Part shown: positions 8,671 to 17,319 of the stretch, in pieces
Position numbering within the stretch: the first letter of the stretch is position 1
Layout of the letters: every line of letters starts with the position of its first letter
Translations under genes and position numbers: made by a program
Notes under the pieces: model-generated
Seen by the model: the letters and a program-made list of their open reading frames with translations, nothing else
Database searches by the model: none
What the model was told of the DNA's origin: nothing
Source of the DNA: Alsobacter ponti
GTDB taxonomy: Bacteria; Pseudomonadota; Alphaproteobacteria; Rhizobiales; Beijerinckiaceae
DNA length: 64,000 bases
Reading direction: 5' to 3'
Assembly (NCBI RefSeq): GCF_024294805.1
Contig: NZ_JANCLU010000005.1
Span: forward strand, 124,001-188,000

Positions 8671-8711
8671 GGCCGGTCCGCCGCTCCGCCCCGCGGAGAC
8701 GGCGGCCGGCC
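8671..8711 (+). repeat. Stem-loop after the binding-protein gene
   Basis: GGCCGGTCCGCCG pairs with CGGCGGCCGGCC (one mismatch), with a nested CTCCGC/GCGGAG stem inside. It sits just after the binding-protein stop and before the permease start. Such intercistronic hairpins commonly stabilise the upstream message so that the binding protein is made in excess over the permease. No T-run follows. Confidence 0.55.
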
Positions 8712-8736
8712 CGGCCAACGGGCGGAGCCTCTGCCG

Positions 8737-9666
8737 ATGTCGGCGAATCTGGAATGGCCGCTGCGGCGCAGGGTCTGGGTGACCTTCCTGATCGTGCCGC
8801 CGCTGGCGTTTATGACGGCGTTCGTCGTCGTGCCGATTCTCTCCGCCTTCGTCTACGCGTTCTATGACTGGCAGGGGCTGAAGCGCGCCGACTTCGTCGG
8901 GCTGCGGAACTTCCTCGACGTGCTGGGGCGCGAGCCCTGGGCGGCGACGACCTGGCGGGCCTTCGGGCACAACGTCATCGTCTTCGTGACGCTGATGATC
9001 CTGCAAAACGGGTTCGGCTTCCTGCTCGCCTACGCGCTGTCGCGGCAATTGCCGGGGCATCGCTTTCACCGCGTGGCGGTATTCCTGCCCGTGATCCTGT
9101 CCAGCGTGATCGTCGCGCTGGTGTGGAAGCAGTTCCTGCATCCGGTGTTCGGCCTCCTGAACAAGACGCTGGGACTGCTCGGCTTCGGCGCGGTGACGAC
9201 GCCGTGGCTGGGGCTCAGCGAAACCGCCCTGTGGGCGCTTATCCTCGTCAACGCCTGGCATTGGGTCGGCTTCCCGACCCTCGTGTTCCTCGCGGGCATC
9301 CAGCGCATCCCGCCCGACATCATCGAGGCGAGCCGCATCGACGGCGTCACCGAGTGGCAGCTCGTCTCGCGGATCGTCTGGCCGCTGGTGGCCCCCAGCG
9401 CCACGGTGGTGTTCATCCTGCTCTTCATCGGCGCGTTCAACTGGTTCGAACTGCCCTATCTGATGTCGGGGCTCGAAGGCTCTCCCTACGGCTCCACGGA
9501 CGTGCTGGGCCTGTTCTTCTACCGCACGGCCTTTGGCAACCAGAGCTCCGGCGCACAGGACTTCGGCCACGGCTCGGCGCTGGCGGTGCTCATGTTCGTC
9601 TTCATCGCAGCGGTCTCGGCCGTGTGGACCGTGCGCCTGCGCCGGCGGGAGATCGAGCTGTCATGA
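8737..9666 (+). CDS. Sugar ABC transporter permease (MalF-like)
   Basis: A 309-residue inner-membrane protein with about six hydrophobic segments, the first at residues 15-40. The ATPase-docking EAA loop reads EASRIDGVTEWQLVSRIVWPLV, placed about 100 residues from the C-terminus as usual for carbohydrate uptake (CUT1) permeases. The stop overlaps the next start by four bases (ATGA), so the two permeases are translationally coupled and should form a heterodimer. Confidence 0.93.
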   Translation: MSANLEWPLRRRVWVTFLIVPPLAFMTAFVVVPILSAFVYAFYDWQGLKRADFVGLRNFLDVLGREPWAATTWRAFGHNVIVFVTLMILQNGFGFLLAYALSRQLPGHRFHRVAVFLPVILSSVIVALVWKQFLHPVFGLLNKTLGLLGFGAVTTPWLGLSETALWALILVNAWHWVGFPTLVFLAGIQRIPPDIIEASRIDGVTEWQLVSRIVWPLVAPSATVVFILLFIGAFNWFELPYLMSGLEGSPYGSTDVLGLFFYRTAFGNQSSGAQDFGHGSALAVLMFVFIAAVSAVWTVRLRRREIELS

Positions 9667-10529
9667 GCCGCGCCGCCGCCCACCACGCACCGGACCACGC
9701 CAAGGGGCCCGCGGCCGGCGCGGCGGCCCTGCTGCTGCAGATCCTTCTCGTCGCCAACAGCTTCATCATGATCTTCCCGATCCTGATGATGGCGGCGTTC
9801 GGCTTCAAATCGACGGCGGAGATCTTCAGCAAGCCCTTCGCCTTCCCCGATCTCACGAACCTGAAGAACTACGTCACGGTTCTGGTCGAGACGAATTTCT
9901 TCCTCTATCTCGGCAATTCGCTTCTCATCACCGGCACGTCCATCCTCGGCATCCTGACGCTCGGCACGATGGCCGCCTACGGCCTCGCCCGCTACTCGTT
10001 CCGGGGCAACATCGCGATCTATCTGTTCTTCCTGGCGGGACTGATGGTGCCGCTGAAGCTCGCGGTGATCCCGCTCTTCATCCAGATGCGCGATCTCGAT
10101 CTTCTGGATTCCCGCCTCGGGCTGATCATCATCTACATCGCCATGGGCCTGCCCTCGGCGGTGTTCATCCTCACCGGCTTCCTGCGCACGCTGCCCAGCG
10201 AACTGGAGGACGCGGCGCGCATCGACGGGGCGGGCGACGCCCGCATCATGTGGTCCGTCATGCTGCCGCTGACGAAGCCCGCCATGGTGATCGCCGCCAT
10301 CCACAACGCGGTACCGATCTGGAACGACTTCTTCTTCCCCCTCGTCTTCGTCCAGACCGACGCGCGCAAGACGCTGCCCCAGGGGCTCACCGCCTTCATG
10401 GGCGAGTACACCACCAACTGGGGCGTGCTGTTCGCCGGGCTGACGCTCTCAGCGCTGCCGATCACCATCGTCTACATCCTGCTCTCCAAGCAGTTCATCC
10501 AGGGAATGACCTCCGGAGCGGTGAAGTGA
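9663..10529 (+). CDS. Sugar ABC transporter permease (MalG-like)
   Basis: A 288-residue permease, partner of the preceding one. It has about six membrane segments, starting near residue 20 (AALLLQILLVANSFIMIFPI), and the EAA loop LEDAARIDGAGDARIMWSVM. The C-terminus ends in YILLSKQFIQGMTSGAVK, a typical MalG-like tail. The start ATG at 9663 overlaps the previous stop, and the stop overlaps the GTG of nanE by four bases. Confidence 0.93.
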   Translation: MSRAAAHHAPDHAKGPAAGAAALLLQILLVANSFIMIFPILMMAAFGFKSTAEIFSKPFAFPDLTNLKNYVTVLVETNFFLYLGNSLLITGTSILGILTLGTMAAYGLARYSFRGNIAIYLFFLAGLMVPLKLAVIPLFIQMRDLDLLDSRLGLIIIYIAMGLPSAVFILTGFLRTLPSELEDAARIDGAGDARIMWSVMLPLTKPAMVIAAIHNAVPIWNDFFFPLVFVQTDARKTLPQGLTAFMGEYTTNWGVLFAGLTLSALPITIVYILLSKQFIQGMTSGAVK

Positions 10530-11206
10530 GGACGATCCCCAAGGGCGCGCTGGTCGTCTCGTGCCAGGCGCGCGCCGACAACCCGCTGCATGGTCCGGTT
10601 TTCATGGCGGCCATGGCGAGGGCCGCCGAGCAGGGCGGCGCGGGGGCCATCCGCGCCAACGGTCCGGCCGACATCGCCGCCATCCGCGCCGTCACCGGTT
10701 TGCCGATCGTCGGAATCCTCAAGCACTGGCGCGACGGCATTCCCGTCTACATCACTCCCGACTTTGCGAGCGCGAGCGCCGTCGCGGCGGCGGGGGCCGA
10801 CATCGTCGCGGTCGACGCCACGCCCCGCGAGCGCGGCGGCGAGACGCTCGAAACCCTGGTCAGGCGCATTCGCGACGAGCTGCGCAAGCCGGTTTTCGCC
10901 GACGTGTCGACGCTGGAGGAAGGCGTTGCGGCCGATGCGATGGGCGTCGACTACATCGCCACCACGCTGGCGGGATACACGGACGAGACCGCCTCCCCCC
11001 GCTCGGCGGGGCCGGATTTCATGCTGGTCGAGGCGCTGGCGCGGCGCTGCCGCGCGCCGGTGGTCGCCGAAGGGCGTTTCGACACGCCCGACCTTGCCGC
11101 CGAGGCGCTGGCGCGCGGGGCGCACGCGGTCGTGGTCGGCACGATGATCACCAACCCCCGCGAGATCACGCGGCGCTTCGCGGCCGCGCTCGGCCCGGCG
11201 GCCTGA
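10526..11206 (+). CDS. nanE: N-acetylmannosamine-6-phosphate 2-epimerase
   Basis: A 226-residue TIM-barrel enzyme that converts ManNAc-6-phosphate to GlcNAc-6-phosphate in sialic acid and ManNAc catabolism. Family landmarks are LVVSCQARADNPLHGP, AAEQGGAGAIRANGPADIAA, the barrel strand DIVAVDATPRERGGE and the phosphate loops VVAEGRFDTPDLAAEAL and AVVVGTMITNPREITRRF. The start is GTG at 10526, which overlaps the permease stop (GTGA); this gives the VRTIPKGALVVSCQA opening expected for NanE. The kinase gene follows after one base. No N-acetylneuraminate lyase (nanA) is in the window. Confidence 0.93.
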   Translation: MRTIPKGALVVSCQARADNPLHGPVFMAAMARAAEQGGAGAIRANGPADIAAIRAVTGLPIVGILKHWRDGIPVYITPDFASASAVAAAGADIVAVDATPRERGGETLETLVRRIRDELRKPVFADVSTLEEGVAADAMGVDYIATTLAGYTDETASPRSAGPDFMLVEALARRCRAPVVAEGRFDTPDLAAEALARGAHAVVVGTMITNPREITRRFAAALGPAA

Positions 11207-11207
11207 C

Positions 11208-12122
11208 GTGGCGCGCGTCGGGCTCGGCATCGACGCCGGCGGCTCGGCGACGCGCTGGGCGTTGTGGCGGGAGGGCGAGAGCGCGCCCTTCGCGACCGGC
11301 GAGGCCGGCCCCGCCTCCGGCCATCTGTTCGATCCCGCCGTGCGCGAGCGCTCGATGGCCTCCTTCGCGACCCTCGTTCGGGACGTGGCGGGCGCGGAGC
11401 GGCCCGACGCCGTCGCGGCCGGCGTCACCGGCCTCGGCGCTGGAACGGAGCAGGCCGAGACCTTCCGCTCGCTCCTCTCGGCAGGGCTCGGCGTTCCGCC
11501 CGACAAGATCGCCATCGGCGACGACATGTGGATCGCCTATCGCGCCGTGTTCGCGCCGGGCGAAGGCGGGGTCATCTACGCCGGCACGGGCTCGGTCGGC
11601 TACGCCATCCGGGCCGACGGCACGGCGCTTAAGGTGGGCGGCTACGGCGTGGTCATCGACGATGGCGGCTCCGCCTTCTGGATCGCCCGGGAGGCCCTGC
11701 GCGCGGTCCTGCGCGCCCGCGACGAAGATCCCGGCTCGGAAGGCCCGCTCGCGGTGCGGCTCTACGAACGCGTCGGCGGCTCGTCCTGGGCGGCGATCCG
11801 CGCGGCGGTATACGGCACGGACCGGGGCGGCGTGGCCGCGCTGGCGCCGGTGGTGGCCGCCGCCGCCCGTGAGGGAGACGCGACGGCGCTCGCCATTTTG
11901 GAGGCCGCCGGCCGCGAGCTTGCGCGGCTGGGCGCCATCCTGGCGAGGCGCGCGCCCGCCGCCCGGCTCGCAATCATGGGCGGGGGCGCGAAGCTTCACC
12001 CCGCCATCGTAACGGCTCTGGAGAAGGCCCTGCCGCCAGGCGTCGCGTGTCGCGTGGAAAACCCGGCCATCGCGGAGGCGGCGGCGCGCGTCGCGCTGGA
12101 GGGCGTAACGCCGCCAGCCTAA
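11208..12122 (+). CDS. BadF/BadG-type sugar kinase (probable N-acetylmannosamine/N-acetylglucosamine kinase)
   Basis: A 304-residue ASKHA-fold ATPase starting at GTG 11208. The phosphate-1 loop is GIDAGGSATRWALW at residues 6-19, and the second nucleotide loop is YAGTGSVGYAIRADG. The domain matches the BadF/BadG/BcrA/BcrD family that includes GlcNAc kinases. Its position directly after nanE, with one base between the genes, suggests it phosphorylates ManNAc so that NanE can use it. It is not a ROK-family NanK. It ends one base ahead of the convergent hypothetical gene. Confidence 0.85.
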   Translation: MARVGLGIDAGGSATRWALWREGESAPFATGEAGPASGHLFDPAVRERSMASFATLVRDVAGAERPDAVAAGVTGLGAGTEQAETFRSLLSAGLGVPPDKIAIGDDMWIAYRAVFAPGEGGVIYAGTGSVGYAIRADGTALKVGGYGVVIDDGGSAFWIAREALRAVLRARDEDPGSEGPLAVRLYERVGGSSWAAIRAAVYGTDRGGVAALAPVVAAAAREGDATALAILEAAGRELARLGAILARRAPAARLAIMGGGAKLHPAIVTALEKALPPGVACRVENPAIAEAAARVALEGVTPPA

Positions 12123-12404
12123 TCATTTCTCTCTCGCGTCGCGCCCGAGCCGTTCGAGGATGCCGGCGATCTCCGTCCAGTGGAAACGCAGCGCGGTCTC
12201 GCCGTCTTCCGTCAGGCCGAACGAGGGCAGCGACCAGTCGTCGTTCGCCGCGTCGCGCCGCTGGGCAAGCCCGAGGGCGCGCAGGCCCTCGTAGACGCGC
12301 AGGGTCCGCGCATCCTGCGGCGTCACGCCGCCAGCGGCGAGGGCGACCAGCGCCACCACGTCGCGGTCCTCCAGCAGCTCGCCGGGAACGATCTCGATGG
12401 GCAT
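12123..12404 (-). CDS. Hypothetical protein
   Basis: A 93-residue acidic, soluble protein of unknown function. It begins MPIEIVPGELLEDRDVVALV and has a middle section (TPQDARTLRVYEGLRALGL) that could form a helical or winged-helix core. The ATG at 12404 has a near-perfect GGAGG site five bases upstream, which decides against a longer frame beginning at 12458 that would run into the next gene. It may be co-transcribed with the oxidoreductase upstream on the minus strand. I do not recognise a family. Confidence 0.7.
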   Translation of the reverse strand: MPIEIVPGELLEDRDVVALVALAAGGVTPQDARTLRVYEGLRALGLAQRRDAANDDWSLPSFGLTEDGETALRFHWTEIAGILERLGRDAREK

Positions 12405-12454
12405 GTCGGCCTCCACAAGCAAGGCGCGAACATGTAACGCGCGGCGTCCGGGAT

Positions 12455-13036
12455 TCAAGCCGCGCTTCGGCCGAGCTCCCGCATGCGCGCCAGCCAGCCC
12501 TCCCGCGCGGACGCGGACGCGCCGCCCACGCCGCCGAGATAGGTGACGCGGACGGGGCTGATTCCCACGAAATTCAGGATGGAGCGCTTCAAGGCCTGCA
12601 CTCCGTGCGCCATGTAGAACCAGCGATAGACGAAGGCCGGCATGCCCATCGTCACGACGATGCGCGCCGAGCGGCCCGCGAGTTTCTTTTCCGGAAAGCC
12701 CTTTTCGCGATAGGCGAAGGCCACGCCCGGTCGGAACGTCTGTTCCAGGAACGCCTTGACGAGCGCCGGCATGGTCCCGAGCCAGAGCGGGAAGACGAGG
12801 ACGATGTGCTGCGCCCGCGCCAGCGCGCCGGCGGCGTCGGCCAGAGAGGGCGGCGGGCCGGCGTGCTCGAAGGCCTCCTGCGTGCGCAGGAACGGCACGT
12901 CGAGCGTCGCGATCTCGATCATTTCGACGTCATGGCCGGCCGCCCGAGCGCCCTCGGCGTAAGCCTTCGCCAGCGCGTCGCACAGATGCCCCGGAGCGGG
13001 ATCGGGATGACCTTGCAGGATGAGGATGCGTGTCAT
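12455..13036 (-). CDS. NAD(P)H dehydrogenase (quinone)-like flavodoxin-fold oxidoreductase
   Basis: A 193-residue protein with the Flavodoxin_2 fold. It opens with RILILQGHPDPAPGHLCDAL, the FMN/FAD-phosphate strand and loop, and carries VLVFPLWLGTMPALVKAFLEQTF, the segment typical of NQO/MdaB/KefF-like quinone reductases. It should reduce quinones or related electrophiles with NAD(P)H in the cytoplasm. The gene lies 36 bases downstream of lolD on the same strand and may be read from the lol transcript. The physiological substrate is unknown. Confidence 0.85.
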   Translation of the reverse strand: MTRILILQGHPDPAPGHLCDALAKAYAEGARAAGHDVEMIEIATLDVPFLRTQEAFEHAGPPPSLADAAGALARAQHIVLVFPLWLGTMPALVKAFLEQTFRPGVAFAYREKGFPEKKLAGRSARIVVTMGMPAFVYRWFYMAHGVQALKRSILNFVGISPVRVTYLGGVGGASASAREGWLARMRELGRSAA

Positions 13037-13072
13037 GCGTTCCTCCTCGCGTCGCGGCCGATCGCCGGCCGA

Positions 13073-13777
13073 TCAGGGCAGCTCGACGACTTCTCCCTCG
13101 CGCAGCGTCACGCGCCGGTCCATGCGCGCCGCCAGTTCGAGATTGTGGGTGGCGACGACCGCCGCCAGCCCGGTCTGCTTGGCGAGCGTCGTGAGCGTGT
13201 CGAACACGTGCGACGACGTGTGCGGGTCGAGATTCCCGGTCGGCTCGTCCGCGAGCAGGATGCGCGGCGCGTTGGCGACCGCCCTGGCGATGGCGACGCG
13301 CTGCTGCTCGCCGCCGGACAGTTCCGCGGGCCTGTGCCGCAGCCGCTCGCCGATGCCGAGATAGGAGAGCAGGTTGGCGGCTCGCTCGCGGGCCTCGGCG
13401 CGTCCCAGGCCGCGAATGAGCTGCGGGGCCATCACGTTCTCCAGCGCGGTAAACTCGGGCAGGAGATGATGCGACTGGTAGACGAAGCCGATTTCCAGAC
13501 GCCGGATGGCGGTGCGTTCGTTGTCCGCCAGCCCCACCGTGGGGCGGGAGGACACGTAGACCTCGCCGGCGTCGGGGCGTTCCAGCAGCCCGGCCAGGTG
13601 AAGCAGGGTGGACTTGCCCGTTCCCGACGGCGCGACGAGCGCCACCGACTGCCCCGCCCACACCGCCAGCGAGGCGCCGCGCAGGATGTCGAGCGTGCCT
13701 TCCTTGCCCTCCTTGTAGCGCCTGTGGGCCTGGTAGACGTAGAGGACGGGATCGGGATAGGCGGCCGGCTCACTCAT
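13073..13777 (-). CDS. lolD: Lipoprotein-releasing system ATP-binding protein LolD
   Basis: A 234-residue ABC ATPase that powers release of outer-membrane lipoproteins to LolA. It has a Walker A loop (APSGTGKST, where many ATPases have GPSGSGKST), Q-loop [18 protein letters not shown] (the LLPEF segment is typical of LolD/MacB-type ATPases), signature [14 protein letters not shown] and Walker [11 protein letters not shown]. Its start overlaps the end of the permease gene by eight bases, which confirms pairing with the LolC/E-type permease. Confidence 0.94.
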   Translation of the reverse strand: MSEPAAYPDPVLYVYQAHRRYKEGKEGTLDILRGASLAVWAGQSVALVAPSGTGKSTLLHLAGLLERPDAGEVYVSSRPTVGLADNERTAIRRLEIGFVYQSHHLLPEFTALENVMAPQLIRGLGRAEARERAANLLSYLGIGERLRHRPAELSGGEQQRVAIARAVANAPRILLADEPTGNLDPHTSSHVFDTLTTLAKQTGLAAVVATHNLELAARMDRRVTLREGEVVELP

Positions 13778-15062
13778 AGCGCAGCGCCTCCACGGGATCG
13801 AGCCGCGCGGCGCGCCAGGACGGGTAGAGCGTGGCGATCAACGAGAGCACCAGGGCCATGCCGACGATGGTCGCGACCTCGCGCGGGTTCACCTCCGAGG
13901 GCAGCCTACTGAGGAAATAGAACTCCGCCGGAAACAGGTTCGCGCCGGTGAGGTTCGACATCACCACCCGGATGTTCTCGACGTTCAGGCTGATGACGAG
14001 GCCAAGCCCGAAGCCGGCCAGCGTGCCGACCACGCCGATGGCCGCGCCGGTGATGAGGAAGATGCGCATGATCGAACCGCGCGTCGCTCCCATCGTGCGC
14101 AGGATGGCGATGTCGGCGCTCTTGTCCTTCACCAGCATGATGAGGCCGGAGACGATGTTGAGCGCGGCCACCAGCACGATCAGCATCAGGATGAGGAACA
14201 TGACGTTGCGCTCGACCTCGAGCACGCCGAAGAACGTCTTGTTGCGCTGCCGCCAGTCGGACAGCGTGATCGGCCGCTCGATGCCGTTGTCGATGGCGTT
14301 CCGCGCCTCGTCGATCCGCTCCGGTTGCGAGAGGAAGATCTCGATGGCCGTGGCGTCGCCGTCGCGATTGAAGAAGGCCTGCGCGTCGGTCAGCGGCATG
14401 TAGACGAAGCCGGCGTCGAACTCGGACATGCCGACTTCGAACACCGCGACCACCGGGTAGCTCTTGATCCGCGGCGTGACGCCGAACGGCGTCTCCGCGC
14501 CCTTGGGCGCCGTCAGGGTCAGCGTGTCGCCGGGCCTCAGGAAGAGCTGCTCGGCCAGGCGGCGGCCGATAGCCACGCCGCCGGAGACGTCGAAGCCCTG
14601 CAGCGTGCCGCCGGGCTGGATCGTGTTGCCGATGGCCGGGATGCGGACGATGTCCTTTTCCCGCACGCCGCGCACCAGCACGCCGCCCGCCCCCGCCTGG
14701 CTGGACGCCAGCGCCTGCCCCTCGACCATGGGAAAGGCCAGCTTGACGCCCGGGATCGCGTTGAGGCTGTCGGCCAGTTCGGCGTAGTCGGTCAGCGGCT
14801 TGTCGATGGCGCCGACGAAGATGTGGCCGTTGATGCCGACGATCTTGTTCAGGAGCTCGCTGCGAAAGCCGTTCATCACCGACATGACGATGATAAGCGT
14901 GGCGACGCCGAGCATGATGCCGGCGAACGAGAACCCGGCGATGACCGAGATGAAGCCTTCGCGGCGGCGCGCGCGCAGGTAGCGCGCGGCGACCATCCAC
15001 TCGAACACCGAGAACGGCCGCGCGCCGGTTGGTGCCGCCCCGCGGGCCTCGCTGGCCGCCAT
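13770..15062 (-). CDS. lolC: Lipoprotein-releasing ABC transporter permease LolC/LolE
   Basis: A 430-residue inner-membrane permease. There is one membrane segment near residues 35-60 ([21 protein letters not shown]), a large periplasmic domain, and three C-terminal segments around 290-420, the MacB/FtsX layout. A single gene is present, as in many alphaproteobacteria where one LolC/E homologue (sometimes called LolF) forms a homodimer. The ATG at 15062, five bases after the proS stop, gives the usual N-terminus [23 protein letters not shown] longer upstream frame runs through proS and is not real. It overlaps lolD by eight bases. Confidence 0.94.
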   Translation of the reverse strand: MAASEARGAAPTGARPFSVFEWMVAARYLRARRREGFISVIAGFSFAGIMLGVATLIIVMSVMNGFRSELLNKIVGINGHIFVGAIDKPLTDYAELADSLNAIPGVKLAFPMVEGQALASSQAGAGGVLVRGVREKDIVRIPAIGNTIQPGGTLQGFDVSGGVAIGRRLAEQLFLRPGDTLTLTAPKGAETPFGVTPRIKSYPVVAVFEVGMSEFDAGFVYMPLTDAQAFFNRDGDATAIEIFLSQPERIDEARNAIDNGIERPITLSDWRQRNKTFFGVLEVERNVMFLILMLIVLVAALNIVSGLIMLVKDKSADIAILRTMGATRGSIMRIFLITGAAIGVVGTLAGFGLGLVISLNVENIRVVMSNLTGANLFPAEFYFLSRLPSEVNPREVATIVGMALVLSLIATLYPSWRAARLDPVEALRYE

Positions 15063-15067
15063 GCGGG

Positions 15068-16390
15068 TCAGGCCGACAGCAGCGCCACCGCGTCCTCCAC
15101 GGTGACGAGCGTGCGCTCGCCCGTGGCGCGGCGTTTCAGTTCGACCTTGCCCTCGGCGAGGCCCTTCGGCCCGACCAGGACCTGCCAGGGCATGCCGACG
15201 AGGTCGGCCGTCGCGAACTTCGCGCCGGGGCGCTCCTCGCGGTCGTCGTAGAGCACGTCGACCCCGCGCGCGCCCAGCGCCCGGTAGATCGTCTCGCACG
15301 CCGCGTCGGTGCCGCTGTCGCCGACCTTGAGGTTGAGCAGCGCCACCCTGAAGGGAGCGACGGCGTCCGGCCAGATGATCCCCGCCTCGTCGTGCGAGGC
15401 CTCGATCAGCGCCGCCGCGAGGCGCGACGGCCCGATGCCGTAGGAGCCCATATGAACCGGCCGCTCGACGCCGTCCGGCCCGCTGACCATGGCTTTCATC
15501 GGCGCGGAGTACTTGGTGCCGAAATAGAAGATGTGGCCGACCTCGATGCCGCGCGCGCTGACCTTGCGCTCGCCGGGGATCGCCTCGAAGGCGGCGGCGT
15601 CGTGCATCTCGCTGGTCGCGGCGTAGGGCGTCGTCCACGCCTCGACGATCGACTGCAGCGCCGCCGGGTCGTCGAAATTCGTGTCCGCGCCGGGCACCGG
15701 CAGGTCCAGCACCGAGCGGTCGCAATACACCTCGCTCTCGCCGGTGGAGGCCAGGATGATGAACTCGTGGCTGAGGTCGCCGCCGATGGGACCGGTGTCG
15801 GCGCGCATCGGGATGGACGTCAGGCCGAGGCGCTGGAAGGTCCGCAGGTAAGCCACGAACATCTTGTTGTAGGAGTGACGCGCGGCGTCCTTGTCCAGGT
15901 CGAACGAGTAGGCGTCCTTCATCAGGAACTCGCGCGAGCGCATGACGCCGAAGCGCGGCCGCACCTCGTCCCGGAACTTCCACTGGATGTGGTAGAGATT
16001 GAGCGGAAGATCCTTGTAGGACCGCACATAGGCGCGGAAGATCTCCGTGATCATCTCCTCGTTGGTCGGCCCGAACAGCATGTCGCGCTCGTGCCGATCC
16101 TTGATGCGCAGCATTTCCTTGCCGTAGGCCTCGTAGCGGCCGGACTCGCGCCACAGGTCGGCCGACTGGATGGTCGGCATCAGCAGCTCGATGGCGCCGG
16201 AACGGTTCTGCTCCTCGCGCACGATGGCGTTGATCTTGTTGAGCACACGCAGGCCCGCCGGCAGCCAGGCATAGATGCCCGCCGCCTCCTGGCGGATGAG
16301 GCCCGCCCGCAGCATCAGCCGATGCGAGACGATCTCGGCTTCCTTCGGGGTCTCGCGCAGGATCGGGAGGAAATAGCGGGAAAGGCGCAT
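15068..16390 (-). CDS. proS: Prolyl-tRNA synthetase
   Basis: A 440-residue class II aminoacyl-tRNA synthetase that charges tRNA-Pro. The start is [20 protein letters not shown] at 16390. Class II motifs are seen in [35 protein letters not shown] and [18 protein letters not shown], and the C-terminal anticodon domain follows. The length shows the alphaproteobacterial form lacking the inserted editing domain of the roughly 570-residue enterobacterial enzyme. It is followed after five bases by lolC, an arrangement common in rhizobia. The 660-base upstream gap should hold its promoter. Confidence 0.96.
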   Translation of the reverse strand: MRLSRYFLPILRETPKEAEIVSHRLMLRAGLIRQEAAGIYAWLPAGLRVLNKINAIVREEQNRSGAIELLMPTIQSADLWRESGRYEAYGKEMLRIKDRHERDMLFGPTNEEMITEIFRAYVRSYKDLPLNLYHIQWKFRDEVRPRFGVMRSREFLMKDAYSFDLDKDAARHSYNKMFVAYLRTFQRLGLTSIPMRADTGPIGGDLSHEFIILASTGESEVYCDRSVLDLPVPGADTNFDDPAALQSIVEAWTTPYAATSEMHDAAAFEAIPGERKVSARGIEVGHIFYFGTKYSAPMKAMVSGPDGVERPVHMGSYGIGPSRLAAALIEASHDEAGIIWPDAVAPFRVALLNLKVGDSGTDAACETIYRALGARGVDVLYDDREERPGAKFATADLVGMPWQVLVGPKGLAEGKVELKRRATGERTLVTVEDAVALLSA

Positions 16391-16662
16391 GGGATCGTGG
16401 AATCGCTCTGGCTGCGACGGCCCGGATTCGGGGCGCGTCTCCTGACGTCGTTCATGAAAACCATCGACGCGCAAAACACAAGCCGCCCCGGGGACGTCGG
16501 GAGCGTTCACAGGGTTCCGAGGGAATGTGGCGCGAGCTTGGCCGTGCCTTCAAAAGAGGCGGTGACTGCCCCCGCCGTCGGCGCTTTCGGCGCGCCTCGA
16601 CAGACCCCGGAGGGAGCGGCCGGCGAGCGGCATCATTTTCGAGGCAGGTCGTGCACAAATGG

Positions 16663-16691
16663 GTGACAGGGCCAATTCCGTGGGCTATGAG
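16663..16691 (+). promoter_or_regulatory. Putative sigma-70 promoter of a candidate small RNA
   Basis: GTGACA at 16663-16668 (five of six bases of TTGACA) and TATGAG at 16686-16691 (four of six of TATAAT) are separated by exactly 17 bases. Transcription would begin near 16698. No protein gene with good codon use starts downstream, and a strong terminator lies about 160 bases further on. Confidence 0.45.
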
Positions 16692-16697
16692 TCAAAG

Positions 16698-16882
16698 CCA
16701 GACAGAACAGGCTCGCTGCCGGAGCAACCGGTACAAGGGCTCGGGTCCAAGTCTTGGGAGGAAGACAGCCAGAACGCTTCAAGAGGGCGTCTGGGTCATC
16801 CAGAGTGGCGGCGCCTTTATGGCTGACGCATCGGATGGTCGACACTGACCTGAAAGGCAAGGCGAAAGCCTTGCCTTTTTTT
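16698..16882 (+). ncRNA. Candidate structured small RNA in the proS-DUF1467 gap
   Basis: A stretch of about 185 bases bounded by a promoter-like pair upstream and an intrinsic terminator downstream, on the strand opposite to its neighbours. CCAGAC at 16698-16703 can pair with GTCTGG at 16789-16794 to close a roughly 97-base domain containing the hairpins CCGG-AGCAA-CCGG (16719-16731) and GTCTT-GGGAGG-AAGAC. An alternative stem, TCTGG-GTCAT-CCAGA, and GGTC-GACACT-GACC are also possible. The only reading frame across it (ATG at 16687, 53 codons) uses codons unlike every neighbouring gene (AGT, CAA, ACA, CTT, AGG), so coding is unlikely. I do not recognise it as 6S, SRP, RNase P or tmRNA. The rest of the 16391-17051 gap shows no gene. 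Confidence 0.45.
16853..16882 (+). terminator. Rho-independent terminator
   Basis: AAAGGCAAGGC, loop GAAA, GCCTTGCCTTT: an 11-bp perfect stem with a GNRA-like loop, running directly into a T-tract that ends at 16882. On the plus strand it would end the candidate RNA; on the minus strand it has only three Ts, so it is mainly a plus-strand terminator. Confidence 0.88.
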
Positions 16883-17051
16883 CTTGGCGGGGCGGCCAAA
16901 CCAAGACTCGGCGACCAAACTTCCCGAGCGAACACTTGGTCGTTGCTTCACGAGGACTTGCGCGTTGGCCCGCAGTTGCGGGCGAAGTTCTTCAGCCAGA
17001 TCGCGGCCTTGACGACCTGATCGACGCGCCCGGCGGGCCCTCCCGGAAGCC

Positions 17052-17291
17052 TCAGATCCAGGTGAACCAGTAATACAACGCCGCCGTGACCGGGATCGCC
17101 GCGAGCGTGGTCCAGACAATCTTCTTGCCCATCATGGGCAGGCGCGGCGCGCCCGGATCGGAGCCGCTGACCGGCTCCGCCGCGTTGTCGGCGCCAGGCT
17201 CGTGCTGGGCGCGAACGCCGATCGGCAGCATGGCGAACAGCGTCAGCCACCAGACGATGAAGTAGAGCGCGATCGCGCCGCTGAGGCCCAT
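17052..17291 (-). CDS. DUF1467 family membrane protein
   Basis: A 79-residue protein with two predicted membrane helices (residues 4-27 and about 57-77) joined by a polar loop containing AQHEPGADNAAEPVSGSDPG. This matches DUF1467, a small alphaproteobacterial family usually found between mce and proS, as here. The function is unknown. It follows mce by 28 bases and is probably co-transcribed with it. Confidence 0.88.
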   Translation of the reverse strand: MGLSGAIALYFIVWWLTLFAMLPIGVRAQHEPGADNAAEPVSGSDPGAPRLPMMGKKIVWTTLAAIPVTAALYYWFTWI

Positions 17292-17319
17292 GTGGTCTCC
17301 GTGTTAAGCCCGTCTCATG

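Noticed and set aside
16687-16848. Possible 53-codon small protein in front of the terminator
   Set aside because: Its codon use (AGT, CAA, ACA, CTT, AGG) is unlike the genome and its ATG coincides with the promoter -10 element; a non-coding RNA fits better.
16948-17035. Minus-strand stretch reading VKAAIWLKNFARNCGPTRKSS with genome-like codons
   Set aside because: It has no start codon of its own and only continues an out-of-frame reading of the DUF1467 gene; it may be a fossil, but cannot be supported as a gene.
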